From the NCBI GenBank assembly GCA_944990035.1, contig CALYLX010000098.1, positions 248,001 through 312,000 of the forward strand: a stretch of 64,000 nucleotides of DNA, in the 5' to 3' direction. This DNA is from Clitopilus passeckerianus. Taxonomy: Eukaryota; Basidiomycota; Agaricomycetes; Agaricales; Entolomataceae. Made by a program: the position numbers and the translations under genes. This document shows positions 20,961-33,794 of the stretch, piece by piece (the stretch's first letter is position 1; each line of letters opens with the position of its first letter). Below the pieces are notes generated by a model. The model worked only from the letters and a program-made list of their open reading frames with translations. It was not told the DNA's origin and made no database searches.

Positions 20961-21169
20961 ATCATCCATGTATTGGATGTAAGTATATATTACGGTAAAG
21001 AAAGGAACAACATTGTCAATGATGAGCGATATGGATATGTACGAGGGAAACAAGATACAGGTATTTTTGGCCACGGGTATGCACCTAGAGTATATGCAAC
21101 CGAATCTCTACCTATCCTACACGGGCGGTCCAGTCTTCATAACGAAGGTGAACGGAATGAACGGGAAAC

Positions 21170-22191
21170 TTAAGTCTCCTTGGCCTTGAAGTTGCCGAGG
21201 GGCAACCTGAAGATGGGGTTGGCCTCAGCGTTGAGGAGGTCGGCGAGACCGATGTAGTAGGCAATGAAGGCAACGACGACACCGACACCTCCGCCGGCCT
21301 TGGTGACGGTGGGGCTAGCGTTGATCTCACCAGCAGCGAGGAGAGCGAAGGTGAGGGCAAGGAGCCAGAAGAGAGCAATGAAGGAGACGCTCTTTCCGAG
21401 GGAAACGATGCTATTGCAGCGTCGGCGTTAGACGTATAGACAAAATGAAGGCGAACTGAAAATACGTACCCGAACCAGGAAGTGACCATGCACCAGCAGA
21501 TAAGGTAGATACCGAGTGCACTGGCCTCTTCACTCTTGACGGTGGTGGCATAGGCAGCACCGATACCGGAGCCGGGGATCAAGATAGTGGCATAAGATAG
21601 CCAGAAAGCACCATAGGAGGTGAAGGCTAATTAGAAAACGCGTCAGTTCCTATGTTTTCCCCACGAGAAATGACAAGAAAATGTGAAATGGATGGAATGC
21701 AGCGGGCCGCTGGAAACGTTCAACCGCATCAAGCCAGGGACTGGCGCGATCAATCGCGTTGACACGCGCTTAGTCACTTGACAGGCCCGCGTCCGGAATG
21801 GAGTTGCAGAAAGTGTGGACATGGAAGAGTGGAGGCTGACTGACCCGTAGCACCGAAGGCGTTGCCCTTGGGGAACTCCCACATGCCAGCGAGGAATTGT
21901 GCGAGACCACCGCAGAAGATGGCCATGCCGACTACGGCGTTGGGGTGAGTGATGCCACGGGTTTGGAGGTTGTACATCGACAGGATGAAGGTTGTTGACG
22001 CAAAGGAGAAAAGACCCCTGCCCAGAAATGTTAGAGCCCATGACTACTGAATACGGTCGACGGCTTGGTACTCACAGGGATGCGGGGTTAGCAATGCGCG
22101 AAGGCACCGGCGCGGGGAGGGCGCGTTGTGCAGGAGGGTAAGAGGCCTCGACGGCGGCACCCTTTTCAACGTCGTGCAGAGATCCTGGCAT
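21170..22191 (-). CDS. GPR1/FUN34/YaaH (Ato) family acetate permease
   Basis: A four-exon minus-strand gene for a plasma-membrane transporter of the Ato family, which takes up acetate or exports ammonium together with proton movement. The start MPGSLHDVEKGAAVEASYPP leads to RIANPASLGLFSFASTTFIL, which holds the family's N-P-x-x-LGL motif at the start of helix 1. NLQTRGITHPNAVVGMAIFC, GGLAQFLAGMWEFPKGNAFG and TSYGAFWLSYATILIPGSGI follow. Later helices are ALGIYLICWCMVTSWF and VSFIALFWLLALTFALLAAG, with a short tail ending LGNFKAKET at the TAA 21170-21172. Six transmembrane helices are expected. The gene looks intact and has no paralogue in the window. Confidence 0.9.
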
Positions 22192-25100
22192 TGTGGGTGT
22201 GTGAGGTAAAAGCTCGAGAGGGGACGTGGCTTGAGTGAGCCCGTGTGTTTCGACTTTCTCGTATTTATGGGGTCAATTCTCTAAGTTTAGCCGAACATTT
22301 CCAACAAATTGCTGATTGGGGTTTGATTTCCGGTTAGAAGAAAGGTCATGCGTCCCTAGTGATTCCCACCTGTTGATGATCTTCTAGCTTCTGTGTCTTC
22401 CGTTCAGGGCTTGACAAGCTTGCTTGTACATCCAAGATGGAGCCCGGAGCTCTCTTAGGCTTTGTCCAGGCGGGAGCATGAGTGTGCCGTGGCCCAACGG
22501 ACGACCTCTTTTGCTCAAAAAATGACCATAAAAGGTGGGAAATTCGCACAAATTGATTACCTAACTAGTCCCAATTTCTCTTGGCTGCCACCTTACCGAC
22601 GTCGTGTCAGGACCCTCATCAAAACGGACGCGTTCGTAACGATCGCCTTGAGCGCGTCGTTGACTGCTCGAACCCTTTCAAGGGATGGTGCCACGTCAAA
22701 ATAAAAATAGCTCAATACCGTGGCGTAGCGTGTCAACTCAACTCATCCAAACCGACCATGAAACGATCCTTTGACGGCCGCTGATGAGGAGCCTCTCATA
22801 GTTTTGGTGAACTCGAAGGTCAGTGTCCAGACCAAGCTAAGAATTTCAAGCATCTTTTACCCCACATCACAGCTTGCAAAGCAATTGAAAAATTGCGGGG
22901 GGTGCGGAGCAGCGAGAGGGAAAAGCTCTTTTCCCTTCGTCCGGGAGTGGACAGGTCGGCATAAGCACCGACCACACATCCAGGGACACTCTTCGGACCA
23001 GACGCATCTTGTCCAGACCAGATCTTGTGGGTGCAAGCATTTCGGACCTCCGTCTACCTTGAAGGATCGTACGTCTCCGCTGTCCACCGTTATTGTAGGT
23101 TATTGTGCTCGTAGTAATGAAACTGCAATTGAACTATATATTCTCTTCCCATTGTTCTTTCCGATGTTTGCAACGTTGTCACGGTTGTGTGGCCAGATGA
23201 GCTTGAAATGAGCCCACAATCCGTAAGCGAGATGAAGGCCGGTAAATAACCTGAATTGGAAACTGTCAGGGAAAGTTATAGATGTGAGCTGCCGTAAACC
23301 AAGAGTCAGATGGGCGCCTAACAGAAAAAGCTGAAGGTCCTTGTACGGGAACGTCAAGTCATGGCCCAGTCAAACATTCTTGCCTTCATAAATCTTACGG
23401 TAATTCTGCTGGGGAGCGAAAACAGACGCGTTCGGTAGACATTTGAACGTAAAGGCGCTTAGCAGGCGGTTCACTGCCAATACAAGGACTTCCATTTCCG
23501 ACTTGGATCCGAGAGACACTTCAGGTTGTAGGTCTATGACCGCGGAAGCATGTGTCGGAGCTTCATTGGCTCGAAAAGGTGTCCACAACACCCCCTTCAT
23601 CTCCCTCTCTAGCTCGCGGGCGATCCTGTGTATTGCACGTCTAATTGTCTCAGTCGAGGGTGAGTCGAGTTGTCGAGGAATCAATGGTGCACTTGCGGGG
23701 AGAGCCAGCACCTCATGTCGTCAGAAACTGGGGTTGGATCAAGGGTGGTTGTTTTGTGCCGGGAGCGTGTATCACTGGCATGCCCATGCCGTGGCCCTCT
23801 GTACCATCGCGTCAGAGTCGTCAGACCTTCACGATTCACAGACGCATTAAAGTCACCGCATTTGTTACCATCGTCGTTTTTCCAATTCATTCATGAGCGC
23901 TCGGGAATTTGTGCTATATATGTATAATGTGATTCCGAATATAATAGCATGTTGAACCGGTAGCCTCACAAATCAAGTCCCTAAAACACGTTTATTCGAC
24001 GGGGCCTGAGTTAGGTTACATTGTTTTATTTGTATTGGGGAGAGCAACGGGGACAGCGGGGGTGTAGAAGGGAAGAGGAAGCACAAATCGAATACAAAAA
24101 CGAGGTTTGAGCGGTGGATGGGCGCAAATGAGTCGAGAGGTCCGGAGAGGATGTGTTGTAAAGCAGGTCAGGCTACAGCAAGAAGGCTGCTTGAACGTGC
24201 CGCCGATGTCAAGGAGCTCCTAAGGTGGACCCATATTCATAGTTGTAAGTCCCCAAGCTTCACGTCCAATAAACAGTCATCACAGAGTTAGAAGGCAGCG
24301 ATTAATCAAGAGCCCGGTGTGCGGTTGCGTGTGAAGTAGGTCCTTCGGCAGGTATGTCATAGACTCGAAGCGCTCGTCAGTGTTCTTAAAAAGTTCTCTT
24401 ACCTTGGAATGATCGTCAGGGGCGGAAAGATTTTTGAGAGGAGAAGCGGTCGTTATGAGGGATTGACTCTGCTCCTATGAAGGTTGCGGCCGAAAGAGCC
24501 GGATGTGTGTTGGTCTGGCGAAAGCCCCACAGATCGTCAGAGACACAGTTGGTTTTCCCTTGAAGGCTACCTGGGTACGAAGAGCGTTTGGGCTAGCTTG
24601 CTCCAGTTGCGGATTTAGGTATCACTGTGCTGAGAAGTAGTAAGGCAAAGCGTGACATGTGCCAATGTTGCCACTAGGACCTAAAGAAGCTAAGTAGCTG
24701 AGTTTCTGCGTTTCCAGATAAATTGTTCTCTAACGTGTTGCTTGCGAATCCTTTGAGACGATCTGTCGTAAACCTTTGAAGCTTGTGGCGACGGTGCAAG
24801 GAAGTTGTGGCAACACAGCCACGCGATTGGCTTTCAAGTCAACCACCAGCATGGTCCTGAAGCGTTCCCCGCAACCTCAATCTTATCGCAGAGCGACATA
24901 GAACTCAGGCAGCAGACTACTAAATGAAATTGATAAGGTCACTCAGTCATGAGACCCTGCTCATCCAAGGAATGCGCGACAGGAGCTCAACTTCACCTCG
25001 TCTCCGAAATTTCATTCGCTCTTCTCGAGGTCGGATGGCAATCTTCTCGTGCTCGTTAGCTTCCTGGAAGCGGGAAGATGACCATGAAATCTGCATTTAG

Positions 25101-25384
25101 TCCTCGATGGCTTCCTCAGAGCCGTGCTTCGCTCATCACCGCGTTGTTTGTTGTGGAGCAACGAATCAGGTGGTAGCAAAATCATCATGGAAGCTGCTCG
25201 AAGGGCGAACATCTGAGCACATAGCATATGCTCAAATGTCCATGGCATACACCTTCCTCGATCGATGACCTCGATGTCAAAGAAGGAGGGAACAAAAATC
25301 ACCTTATAATGAGGAGCGCTCAAGCTCTGAACCGTTGTGTTTTCGGTGGTTCCCCCAAAGCTGAGGGAAACTGTGCGACACTTC
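22192..25384. other. Gene-poor 3.2 kb region, one doubtful minus-strand gene
   Basis: No known family was found. The best candidate is on the minus strand at about 23711-23100, where two adjoining frames read like exons (ETIRRAIHRIARELEREMKG, VNRLLSAFTFKCLPNASVFA, then FPYKDLQLFLLGAHLTLGLR); it is not recognised and has no clear start. From 23950 to about 24980 there are practically no open frames, so that kilobase looks non-coding. The last 400 bases resemble the stretch before the second GH31 copy and belong to the duplicated segment. Confidence 0.35.
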
Positions 25385-28300
25385 ATGTTCTCCCCACTTC
25401 TAGCTATCATAGCGGTGGCTGTTGGCTTTGCTAGGTTTGTTTACGGGACTCGTTCAACATATTAGCAGATTAATGATGATTTTGGATTGTAGTGCTCGGA
25501 ATCTTGCATCGAATTGCACAGGTAGTTTCTGTGTCAGGTTGGTGGGGGTACGGCTAAACACCGTTTAGGATATACCTTGAATGGCGTGACAGAGACGTCC
25601 TATGGCCTCTCGGCGAACCTTGCTCTCGCCGGCGGGGCTTGCAATATTTACGGAGAAGATATCGCAAATCTGACGATCCAAGTGTCCTATGAAACGGCTA
25701 CGAGGTAATTTGCTTCTTATGTTCCAGGGTGTGGATGCTCACCTGTACTCCTGGTAGATTGCATGTCCTGATTGCAGACCAAGCTGATCAACAGTACACA
25801 ATCCCACAAACTGTGATCTCTCGTCCGCCAGTCACCTCAGGGAATGCCAAAGGGAACTCGGACCTGGTCTTCAACTACAATCCTTCGCCTTTCGAGTTCT
25901 GGATTACAAGACGCAGTGAGCTGAATGCAGCGCCTCTGTTTGACACCAGGGGTTCCTCCTTGCCTGCAACACCTGTCGGACCAGTGATTCCGAATGACAA
26001 CTCCACGACTTTGGATACTTTCTCAATGATCTTTGAGAAACAGTATCTTCAGGTAAGCCGGACATCCAAATTTTGCTTTTTCTCGCTAACAGAAGAGTTT
26101 AGGTGACGTCTGCCCTGCCACGGGATACCAACATATATGGGCTCGGCGAAGTCGTAGCCAGTTCTGGATTCCGACGCAACATGGCTGACGGCGGTGGCTC
26201 CATTCAAACGTTCTGGAATCGTGATATCCCAGATCCCGTTGATCAAAATCTGTTCGTAAAGCTTTTTCCCGATGCTTGAATCTCTCATTCCTCCCCTTTC
26301 ACCAGCTACGGCTCACATCCCATGTACCTGGAACATCGACTTGACGAATCCACTGGCGTTGCGCAATCTCACGGAGTATTCCTCTTGAAGTTGGTCATAC
26401 CCTTTTCGGACTTTTCGCTGTATGCTGATACTTCCCAGTGCTGCTGGCGGCGACGTCTTGCTTCTGACACCTCAAAACGTCAACGTTTCATTGGTCCAAT
26501 ATCGGATGATCGGAGGCGTTCTTGACTTCTACTTCTTTTCGGGTCCGGACCCCAAAAGTGTCATCGAACAGTATGGTGCTTTGATTGGCTTACCTACCTG
26601 GCAACCTGCTTGGGGCTTTGGCTTTCATCTCTGCCGGTATGTCGTTCCCCGGTGGTATAACTTGTTGGAACCAGGACTGACGCAACCTAGATATGGATAC
26701 AAGGATATAAACGAGACGAAGACTCAAGTTGAACAGATGAAAGCTGCTAATATTCCATTAGAAGGTACGTTATTGCCATCTTTCAACTTTCTTGAGCTCA
26801 TGTCGGAGTCAGTTATGTGGAATGACATCGATCTGTATCACGGCTACCGGGATTTTACTACCGACCCAGTAAATTACCCAGTACAGGAAGTTCAAGCTTT
26901 TATCAAAGATCTCGTATGTTTTCGTTCTTCCTATCCTGCGTTGGCCTACCTTTCTCATACCTCCACAGGCAGCAAACCATCAACGATGCAAGTCCGAGAA
27001 TTCCAAGGTCTGAGAACCCATATTGACGACATACTTTTTTGCAGATATCCCTATCGTTGACGCCGCTATTGCAAAGCCAGCCAATTCTTCCGACGTCGTA
27101 AGCTCCCTAGCTGCTGATCTCAGCGTTTTTCGAGCTCACATCCATCCTAGTATGATCCTTATACAAGCGGTGTCGAGAGCGACGTTTTCATCAAGAACCC
27201 AGACGGTTCTGAATATGTTGGCCAAGTATGGCCAGGCAACACGGTAAGTGTTTCAAAAAAGTTGACAAGTGATATCCTTCATAATACTTTCTCTTGCTCA
27301 GGTCTTCCCCGACTGGCTTGCGACCAACAGTCAGCAGTGGTGGACAGACGCTCTAAAGAATTGGAGCCAATCTGGTGTAGAATTTTCAGGAATATGGTTG
27401 GACATGAACGAAGCCAGCTCGTTCTGTGACGGATCCTGGTAAACAGCGCTCTCTTCGCATCGGAAGTCCTTTCGATTAACCGCCTGGTATTCTAAGCGGA
27501 TCAGCGACGTCCAAGACAAATACGCAGCCCAACTCATCCGTCGAACGCCGGGGGAATGGAGCGGGGGGTGAAAGTGGGGTGGACCTTAACAACCCTCCAT
27601 ACGCCATCCATAATGGTAGGTGCAACTCATCGTTCACGTACGTTGGAACTGACACATTTGCAGGGTTTGGAAAGCTATCTCCTCATGGGATAGCTACCAA
27701 TGCGACACATGTAGGAGGCGTTGTCGACCTCGATGTCCATAACCTATTCGGTTTGATGGAAGAGAAGGCCACGCATGCTGCCCTTAAAGAGGTTCTTCCC
27801 GGTAAGCGACCTTTCATAATTAGTCGGTCGACATTTGCATCGTCAGGAAGGTGGACTGGCCACTGGGTATGCAATCTATGGTTCTGCTAGGAGGTCTTGG
27901 CTCACAAACCTCTCCAGCTCGGCGACAACTACAGCCAGTGGGCCTATTTACGATATAGCCTTGCGGTATGGCCTTTGAAGGGGATTCCAATCCTTTACTG
28001 ATCTACTTTTAGGGTGTCCTCCAGTTCCAGCTCTTTCAGATACCGATGGTCGGAGCAGACTCCTGCGGCTTCCGTGAGTACACCTTCTTTGCTAGGACAA
28101 GGGACTAGCCGGGACTGTTGTAGTGCAAGACACGACTGAGGAGCTCTGTAATCGCTGGATGCAATTCTCAGCCTTCACGCCCTTCTACCGAAACCACAAC
28201 GTAGCGGGAGCTTTATCACAGGAACCATATCGATGGGAGAGCGTTGCAAACGCGTCAAGAACTGCCATAGCTGTTCGTTACTCTATGCTCCCCTACTGGG

Positions 28301-29100
28301 TACGTGCAATTCTCTTCCAAAGATTCTTGTAACTTATCCCAACATAGTACACACTATTTGCAAACTCGTCCACGTACGGAACGCCGCCTGTTCGCGCGTT
28401 GTTCTACGAGTTTCCGGCCGAGCAGGAGCTCTACAACGTATCGACACAGCTCTTGATTGGTAGTGACATCCTTGTTACCCCTGTCTTCGACCAAGGCGCT
28501 ACCACCGTCAACGGTAAGGTCTATTCTTTCTGCAACGCCACTTCGGCCGCTTATGCCTCCCATAGGTCTCTTTCCCGGAAGAGGAAACGTGACTTGGCGT
28601 GATTGGTACACCCATGAAGTGGTGAACGCTTCAACGGGGACACCTACCGCCCTTTCGGCACCTCTCGGCCACATCAACGTTCACGTTCGTGACGGTGCTG
28701 CACTCCTACTCCACGCCAAGCCGGAATACACCGTCTACGAAACTCAACAAGGCCCTTACTCTCTTCTCGTCTCCCAAACGAAGGATGGTCATGCCTTTGG
28801 GACAGCCTACATCGACGATGGGATCAGTGACCCTCCAGGTCCAAGCAGAAATGTCAAATTTGCAGCCCAGGTCGGTAGTTTGGCAATCTCTGGCGAAGGC
28901 TCGTACGTGGTCCAGCAGGAGATCCAAGAAATCACCATTCTTGGTGTTGGGTCCAAACCTTCGGAGGTTACAGTCAATGGACAGTCGAAGGAAGGCTGGG
29001 ACTATCAGGCCTCCTTGCAGAAGCTCGTCATTGGTAACTTGACCCTCTCGTTGAATGAGCAAGGTCTGCTCCAATGGAAGCCTTAATCTGCCACCTTTTC
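24980..29100 (+). repeat. Tandem duplication, upstream unit (promoter plus GH31 gene)
   Basis: The roughly 400 bases before the first GH31 gene are similar to those before the second (shared blocks such as CCGCGTTG-TTTGTTGTGGAG and TCGTCTCCGAAAT). The two genes align exon by exon. The unit therefore includes the promoter. Unit two spans about 29380-33470. Confidence 0.7.
25385..29086 (+). CDS. Secreted GH31 alpha-glucosidase, intact copy
   Basis: A gene of about fifteen exons for a secreted family-31 glycoside hydrolase of nearly 900 residues, which removes glucose from the non-reducing ends of alpha-glucans such as maltose and starch fragments. The signal peptide is [18 protein letters not shown]-terminal beta-domain motifs follow ([36 protein letters not shown]), then the barrel: [35 protein letters not shown] and PIVDAAIA. 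The nucleophile block is [18 protein letters not shown], in which Asp of WLDMNE is catalytic. The acid/base Asp lies in GHW spliced to [23 protein letters not shown] and [14 protein letters not shown] complete the active site, and the C-terminal beta domains end [11 protein letters not shown]. One intron, 26998-27044, has a GC donor (GCAAGT). All exons join in frame. Confidence 0.9.
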
Positions 29101-29771
29101 TTTACATGATTGATTTTGCTCTGTATTACATCAGAATATACATTATTTCCGAGCTTCTGTACCAATGATCATGCACTAAAAAATATCTGTTCACACCGAT
29201 CGGTGCGAATAGTCAGACGAGTTACGAGAAAGCTTGAGAGGCAACATAGCCACACATATGGATCTTGGTGGTCAACCACGAGCATCTCACCTCTTGTCAT
29301 AACATAATACGAGAATCCAGCAGTCTTGAAGCGCTTGAACCAGCCTGCAAAGACGCACCATCATGCGGCACACTCTGCCCAATCAATGTGCTACAAAGAT
29401 TCACCCTCGCGGCTCGTCTCCGAAATCTCGTACTGTCGTCTTACGAAGATGGTCATCCTTGGTCATCTGGCAACCTTCTCGTTCTCGCCTCCCCTATATT
29501 TATCAACCTCCTGAAGGATGGCTGTGACCATTGCATCCAGCCCTCGATGTCTTATTCGTAGCCGAACTTGGCTCATCAGTACCGCGTTGCTTGTTGTGGA
29601 GCACGAGTCAGCTGGTAGCGGAATCGTCATGGAAGTGGATCAAATGAGCCTAAACTTGGAATAAAATATATGCTCAGGGGGCGTAAGAATGGTTTATAGT
29701 GGTCTGGCTCGAAGTTGTCTCTGTTCCCGCTGGTTCCTCTCTGAATCGAGGGAAGCTTGAAACTGGACTCC
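29087..29771. other. Spacer between GH31 copies, includes duplicated promoter
   Basis: The first part is the 3' end of the intact copy; from about 29380 on the sequence matches the region before the first copy. No additional gene was seen. Confidence 0.4.
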
Positions 29772-32700
29772 ATGTTCTCTGTGTTTTTAGCTATCGTAGC
29801 GGTAGCATTAGGCTTTACTAGGTTCGTTGGCTAGCTTTAATTTTCATCCCAGGTCGACGTAATAACGATATATTTTCATTGAAGTGCTCAGAATCACGCC
29901 TCAAACTGCACAGGTAGATTCTATGTCTAAGTGGAGGAAACGCGGCTAATGAGCATGCAGGATACACGCTAAATGGCCTGACCGAGACGTCTTATGGCCT
30001 TTCGGCAAAGCTCTCTCTCACTGGCGGTCCTTGCAATGTCTTCGGAGAAGATATTGCGAACTTGACAATTCAGGTGTCTTATGAGACGGCTACAAGGTGA
30101 CTCTCTAATCATGTTTCAGGATGTTGTTGCTCACTGTTCTCGTGGTAGGTTGCACGTCTTGATTGCAGACCAAGCCGACCAGCAGTACACGATCCCGCAA
30201 TCCGTCATCTCGCGCCCGCTCGTGACCACAGGAAACGCCAAGGGACACTCGGATTTGGTGTTCAACTACAACCCTTCACCATTCGAGTTCTGGATTACAA
30301 GACGCAGCGAGCCGAACGCCACGCCCTTGTTCGACACCAGGGCTTCTTCCCTACCTGCAACACCTGTCGGGCCCATCATTTCGAATGACACTTCCACCAC
30401 CTTGGATACATTCTCGCTGATCTTTGAGAAGCAATATCTTCAGGTAAGTCACTTCTGCCTGCTACCTTCGTCTTACTGAAACAAGAGCTTAGGTTACATC
30501 CGCACTACCACGAGATACCAATCTATACGGGTTCGGTGAAGTTGTGGCCAGCTCCGGATTCCGACGCAACCTGGTCGACGGCGGCGGTTCTATTCAAACA
30601 TTCTGAAACCGCGATATCCCAGATCCTGTTGATGAAAATCTGTCTGTGATTTTGTTTCTCGCTGCTTACGTCTCTCTTATTTCGTCTTCTTACTAGCTAC
30701 GGCCCACATCCCCTTTACTTGGAACACCGTCGTAACGAATCCACTGGTCTTGCTCAATCTCATGGAGTATTTCTCCTTAAGTCGGTCATCCACCTTCTTC
30801 GAACTTTATCTGACACTTCCTAGTGCTGCTGGCGGCGACGTCATGCTTTTGACACCCCAGAACTCCAACGTCTCCTTAGTTCAATATCGCATGATCGGAG
30901 GAATCCTCGATTTCTACTTCTTCGCCGGCCCAGATCCCAAGAGCGTTGTCGAACAGTACGGAGCTTTGATTGGCTTACCCACCTGGCAGCCCGCTTGGCG
31001 CTTTAGCTTCCATATGTGCAAGTGAGTCATGTCCCGGTTTAAGCGACGATTTATACCAGCCAGGACTCAACGTAAACAAGGTATAATTACAGTAGCCTTG
31101 AGGTGACGAAGACCCAGGTCGAACAGATGAGGGCTGCCAATCTGCCCTTGGAAGGTATGTTCATGTCGTATTTCAGGAATTTGCACAGCTCACCTTCACT
31201 CAGTGATGTGGAATGATATCGACCTCTTCCAGGGTTTCCGCGATTTCACTTCGGACCCGGTACATTACCCAGTAAAGGAAGTTCAGGTCTTTATTAGGAA
31301 CCTGGTATGTATTCCCCTCTACTAATGTACGTCGGCTGTTTCTTATATCTCCCCAGACTGCAAATCATCAATGATGTAAGTCGGAACGCTGATCTTAGGG
31401 AACCTTTATTAACGGCATTTGTCTCGCAGATGTCCCCATTATTGACGCTGCTATCGCGAAGCCAGCCAACTCTTCTGACGTCGTAAGCTTCCCTACTGTG
31501 GCATCACCCAAACAGCTACGAGCTCACCACATTCATTCTCAGTATGATTCTTATACGAAGGGCGCCGAAAAAGATGTTATCATTTAGAACCCCGATGGCA
31601 CTGAATACGTAGGCCAAGTTTGGCCAGGCAACTTTTCATAGAAGCTTTCGAGACAATATCCTTCATGACGCTTGCTCTCATAGGTCTTCCCCGATTTCCT
31701 CGCGAATGCCACTCAGCAGTGGTGGACCGACCTTTTCAAAGCCTGGAGGCAATCTGGTGTCGAATTTGCGGGAATATGGTTGGATATGAACGAAGCTAGT
31801 TCCTTCTGTGAAGGATCTTGGTATGAGCTTTTTTGAAATTGTTGGAGAAGACTACTGATCAGGCTGGCTTTCAGTGGATCTGACGCTTCGACGGCGAATG
31901 CCAATTCTGATTCATCCTTGAAACCCCGGGGTATTGGAGCTGGAGGTCAAAGTGGAGTCGACGTCAACAACCCTCCATATGCCATACATAACGGTGGGTA
32001 CATTGAGTTGGATCTCATATCCCTCGAGCTGACATACTTGCAGCGTTCGGAAGACTATCCCCTCATGGGATAGCCACCAATGCAACACATGCAGGAGGGG
32101 TTCTAGACCTTGACGTGCATAACCTCTACGGTTTGATGCAAGTGAAGGCAACACATGCTGCCCTGAAGGAGGTTCTTCCGGGGCAGCGACCCTTCATCAT
32201 CACCCGTTCGACTTTTGCTTCGATAGGAAAATGGACTGGTCATTGGGTAATTATCGCTTGATCTTTATACTTTCCTCCCGGCTTACGAATTCTCCAGCTC
32301 GGGGACAACTGGAGCCAATGGGGGTATTTGCGAGATAGTCTTGCGGTACGGCTTTCATGCAGGACCCACATCCGTGTTGCTCATCTTCTTTCAGGGCGTT
32401 CTCCAGTTCCAGCTCTTCCAGGTACCAATGGTTGGAGCAGACGCCTGTGGCTTCAGTAAGTACACCTTTTTTTATCTCGCTTACGGGGAACTTACCAGGA
32501 CCGTGATAGAGGACAATACCATAGAAGAGCTCTGCAATCGCTGGATGCAGTTCTCTGCCTTCACCCCTTTCCACCGGAACCATAATGGAGGAGAGCTATC
32601 ACAAGAGCCATATCGATGGGAGAGTGTTGCGAACGCGTCAAGAACTTCTATAGCAGTTCGTTATTCCATGCTCCCATACTGGGTAGGTGTGATTCCTCCC

Positions 32701-33464
32701 TCCATAACGTCCGCAACTCACGTTAGCCTAGTACACACTGTTTGCCAGCTCGTCCATGCACGGGACCCCGCCTGTCCGCGCGTTGTTCTGGGAGTTCCCA
32801 GCTGAACCAGAACTCTACAACATATCGACGCAGCTCATGATCGGCAGCGACATCCTCGTTACTCCTGTCCTAGAGGCGAACGTAACCACTGTTGACGGTA
32901 AGGTCTTCGTTCCGAAATGCTCAACAGTCACTGAAACATACCATAGGTATATTCCCTGGAAGAGGAAACGTAACTTGGCGTGATTGGTATACGCATGAAG
33001 TGGTGAACGCGTCTGCGGGGACACCCACCACCCTTTCAGCACCTCTCGGTCACATCAATGTTCACATTCGTGACGGTGCTGCGCTCCTTCTCCACGCCAA
33101 ACCTGCCTACACCATCTATGAAACGCAGCAAGGTCCTTACTCTCTTCTCGTTTCCCAAACGAAGGATGGTCATGCCTCTGGAACGGTCTACATCGACGAC
33201 GGCATTAGCGACCCTCCAGGCCTGAGCAGACAAGTCACGTTCAACATCCAGAAGGGCCGCCTGTCTATAGCTGGCCATGGCTCGTTCAAGGTGCAGCAAC
33301 AAATCCAAGAAATCACCATCCTTGGGGTAGAGTCGAAACCCACCCACGTGAACGTCAGTGGTCGATCCAAGGCCAGCTGGAACTATCTAGCTCCCCAGCA
33401 GAAGCTTGTTGTCAGTAACGTGTCTGTTTCGTTGAATCAGCACGGGGAGGTCCAATGGAAGTAA
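29772..33464 (+). pseudogene. GH31 alpha-glucosidase pseudogene (tandem copy)
   Basis: This copy aligns with the intact gene at 25385-29086 along its whole length, including signal peptide (MFSVFLAIVAVALGFT), the nucleophile block [13 protein letters not shown] and the C-terminal domains. It carries several disabling changes. A TGA at 30604-30606 replaces the tryptophan after IQTF. A TGA at 31372-31374 replaces the arginine at the end of the ANHQ exon. A TAG at 31585-31587 replaces the lysine in the F-I-K-N-P-D-G block. The splice donor after WPGN at about 31632 is missing: the intact copy has GTAAGT there, this copy reads TTTTCATAG. Long stretches still match closely, so the decay is fairly recent. 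It is not expected to make an active enzyme, although short products before the first stop are possible. Confidence 0.88.
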
Positions 33465-33794
33465 TGGACTTAATCCAGCACAGTTTCGTTAAAATTTCTG
33501 TTTTTGATTATTAACAATACATATATTCTCCTCCAGGAGATATCCCTGAATTGAGATGAACGTAACGCGTTGCTTCGGCGTTCGAATGCATAAAGAGATA
33601 AGGTGCTGATTGGCCGTACGTAGGAGTCGCGTAACAATGGCTGTGACACTCTGAACCGCGTTCATCCACTTTCGCCTCCATGTTGTGGTTGAGACCTAGC
33701 CGCGAGAACACGCCTCTTCCTCTTCTCAGCTGATTCGTTCATGTGCTGCTAGTCAAACTCCGACTAAATTCAGAGCACAAGTCGGTCAAGCCTC

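Noticed and set aside
23950..24980. Possible long non-coding RNA or transposon remnant in the frame-free kilobase
   Set aside because: No terminal repeats, polymerase or integrase fragments and no hairpin structure were visible; lack of open frames alone is not evidence.
29772..33464. Treating the second GH31 copy as a functional gene with alternative introns
   Set aside because: Three separate stops fall within conserved exon blocks and one donor is missing; no set of ordinary introns removes them while keeping the domain.
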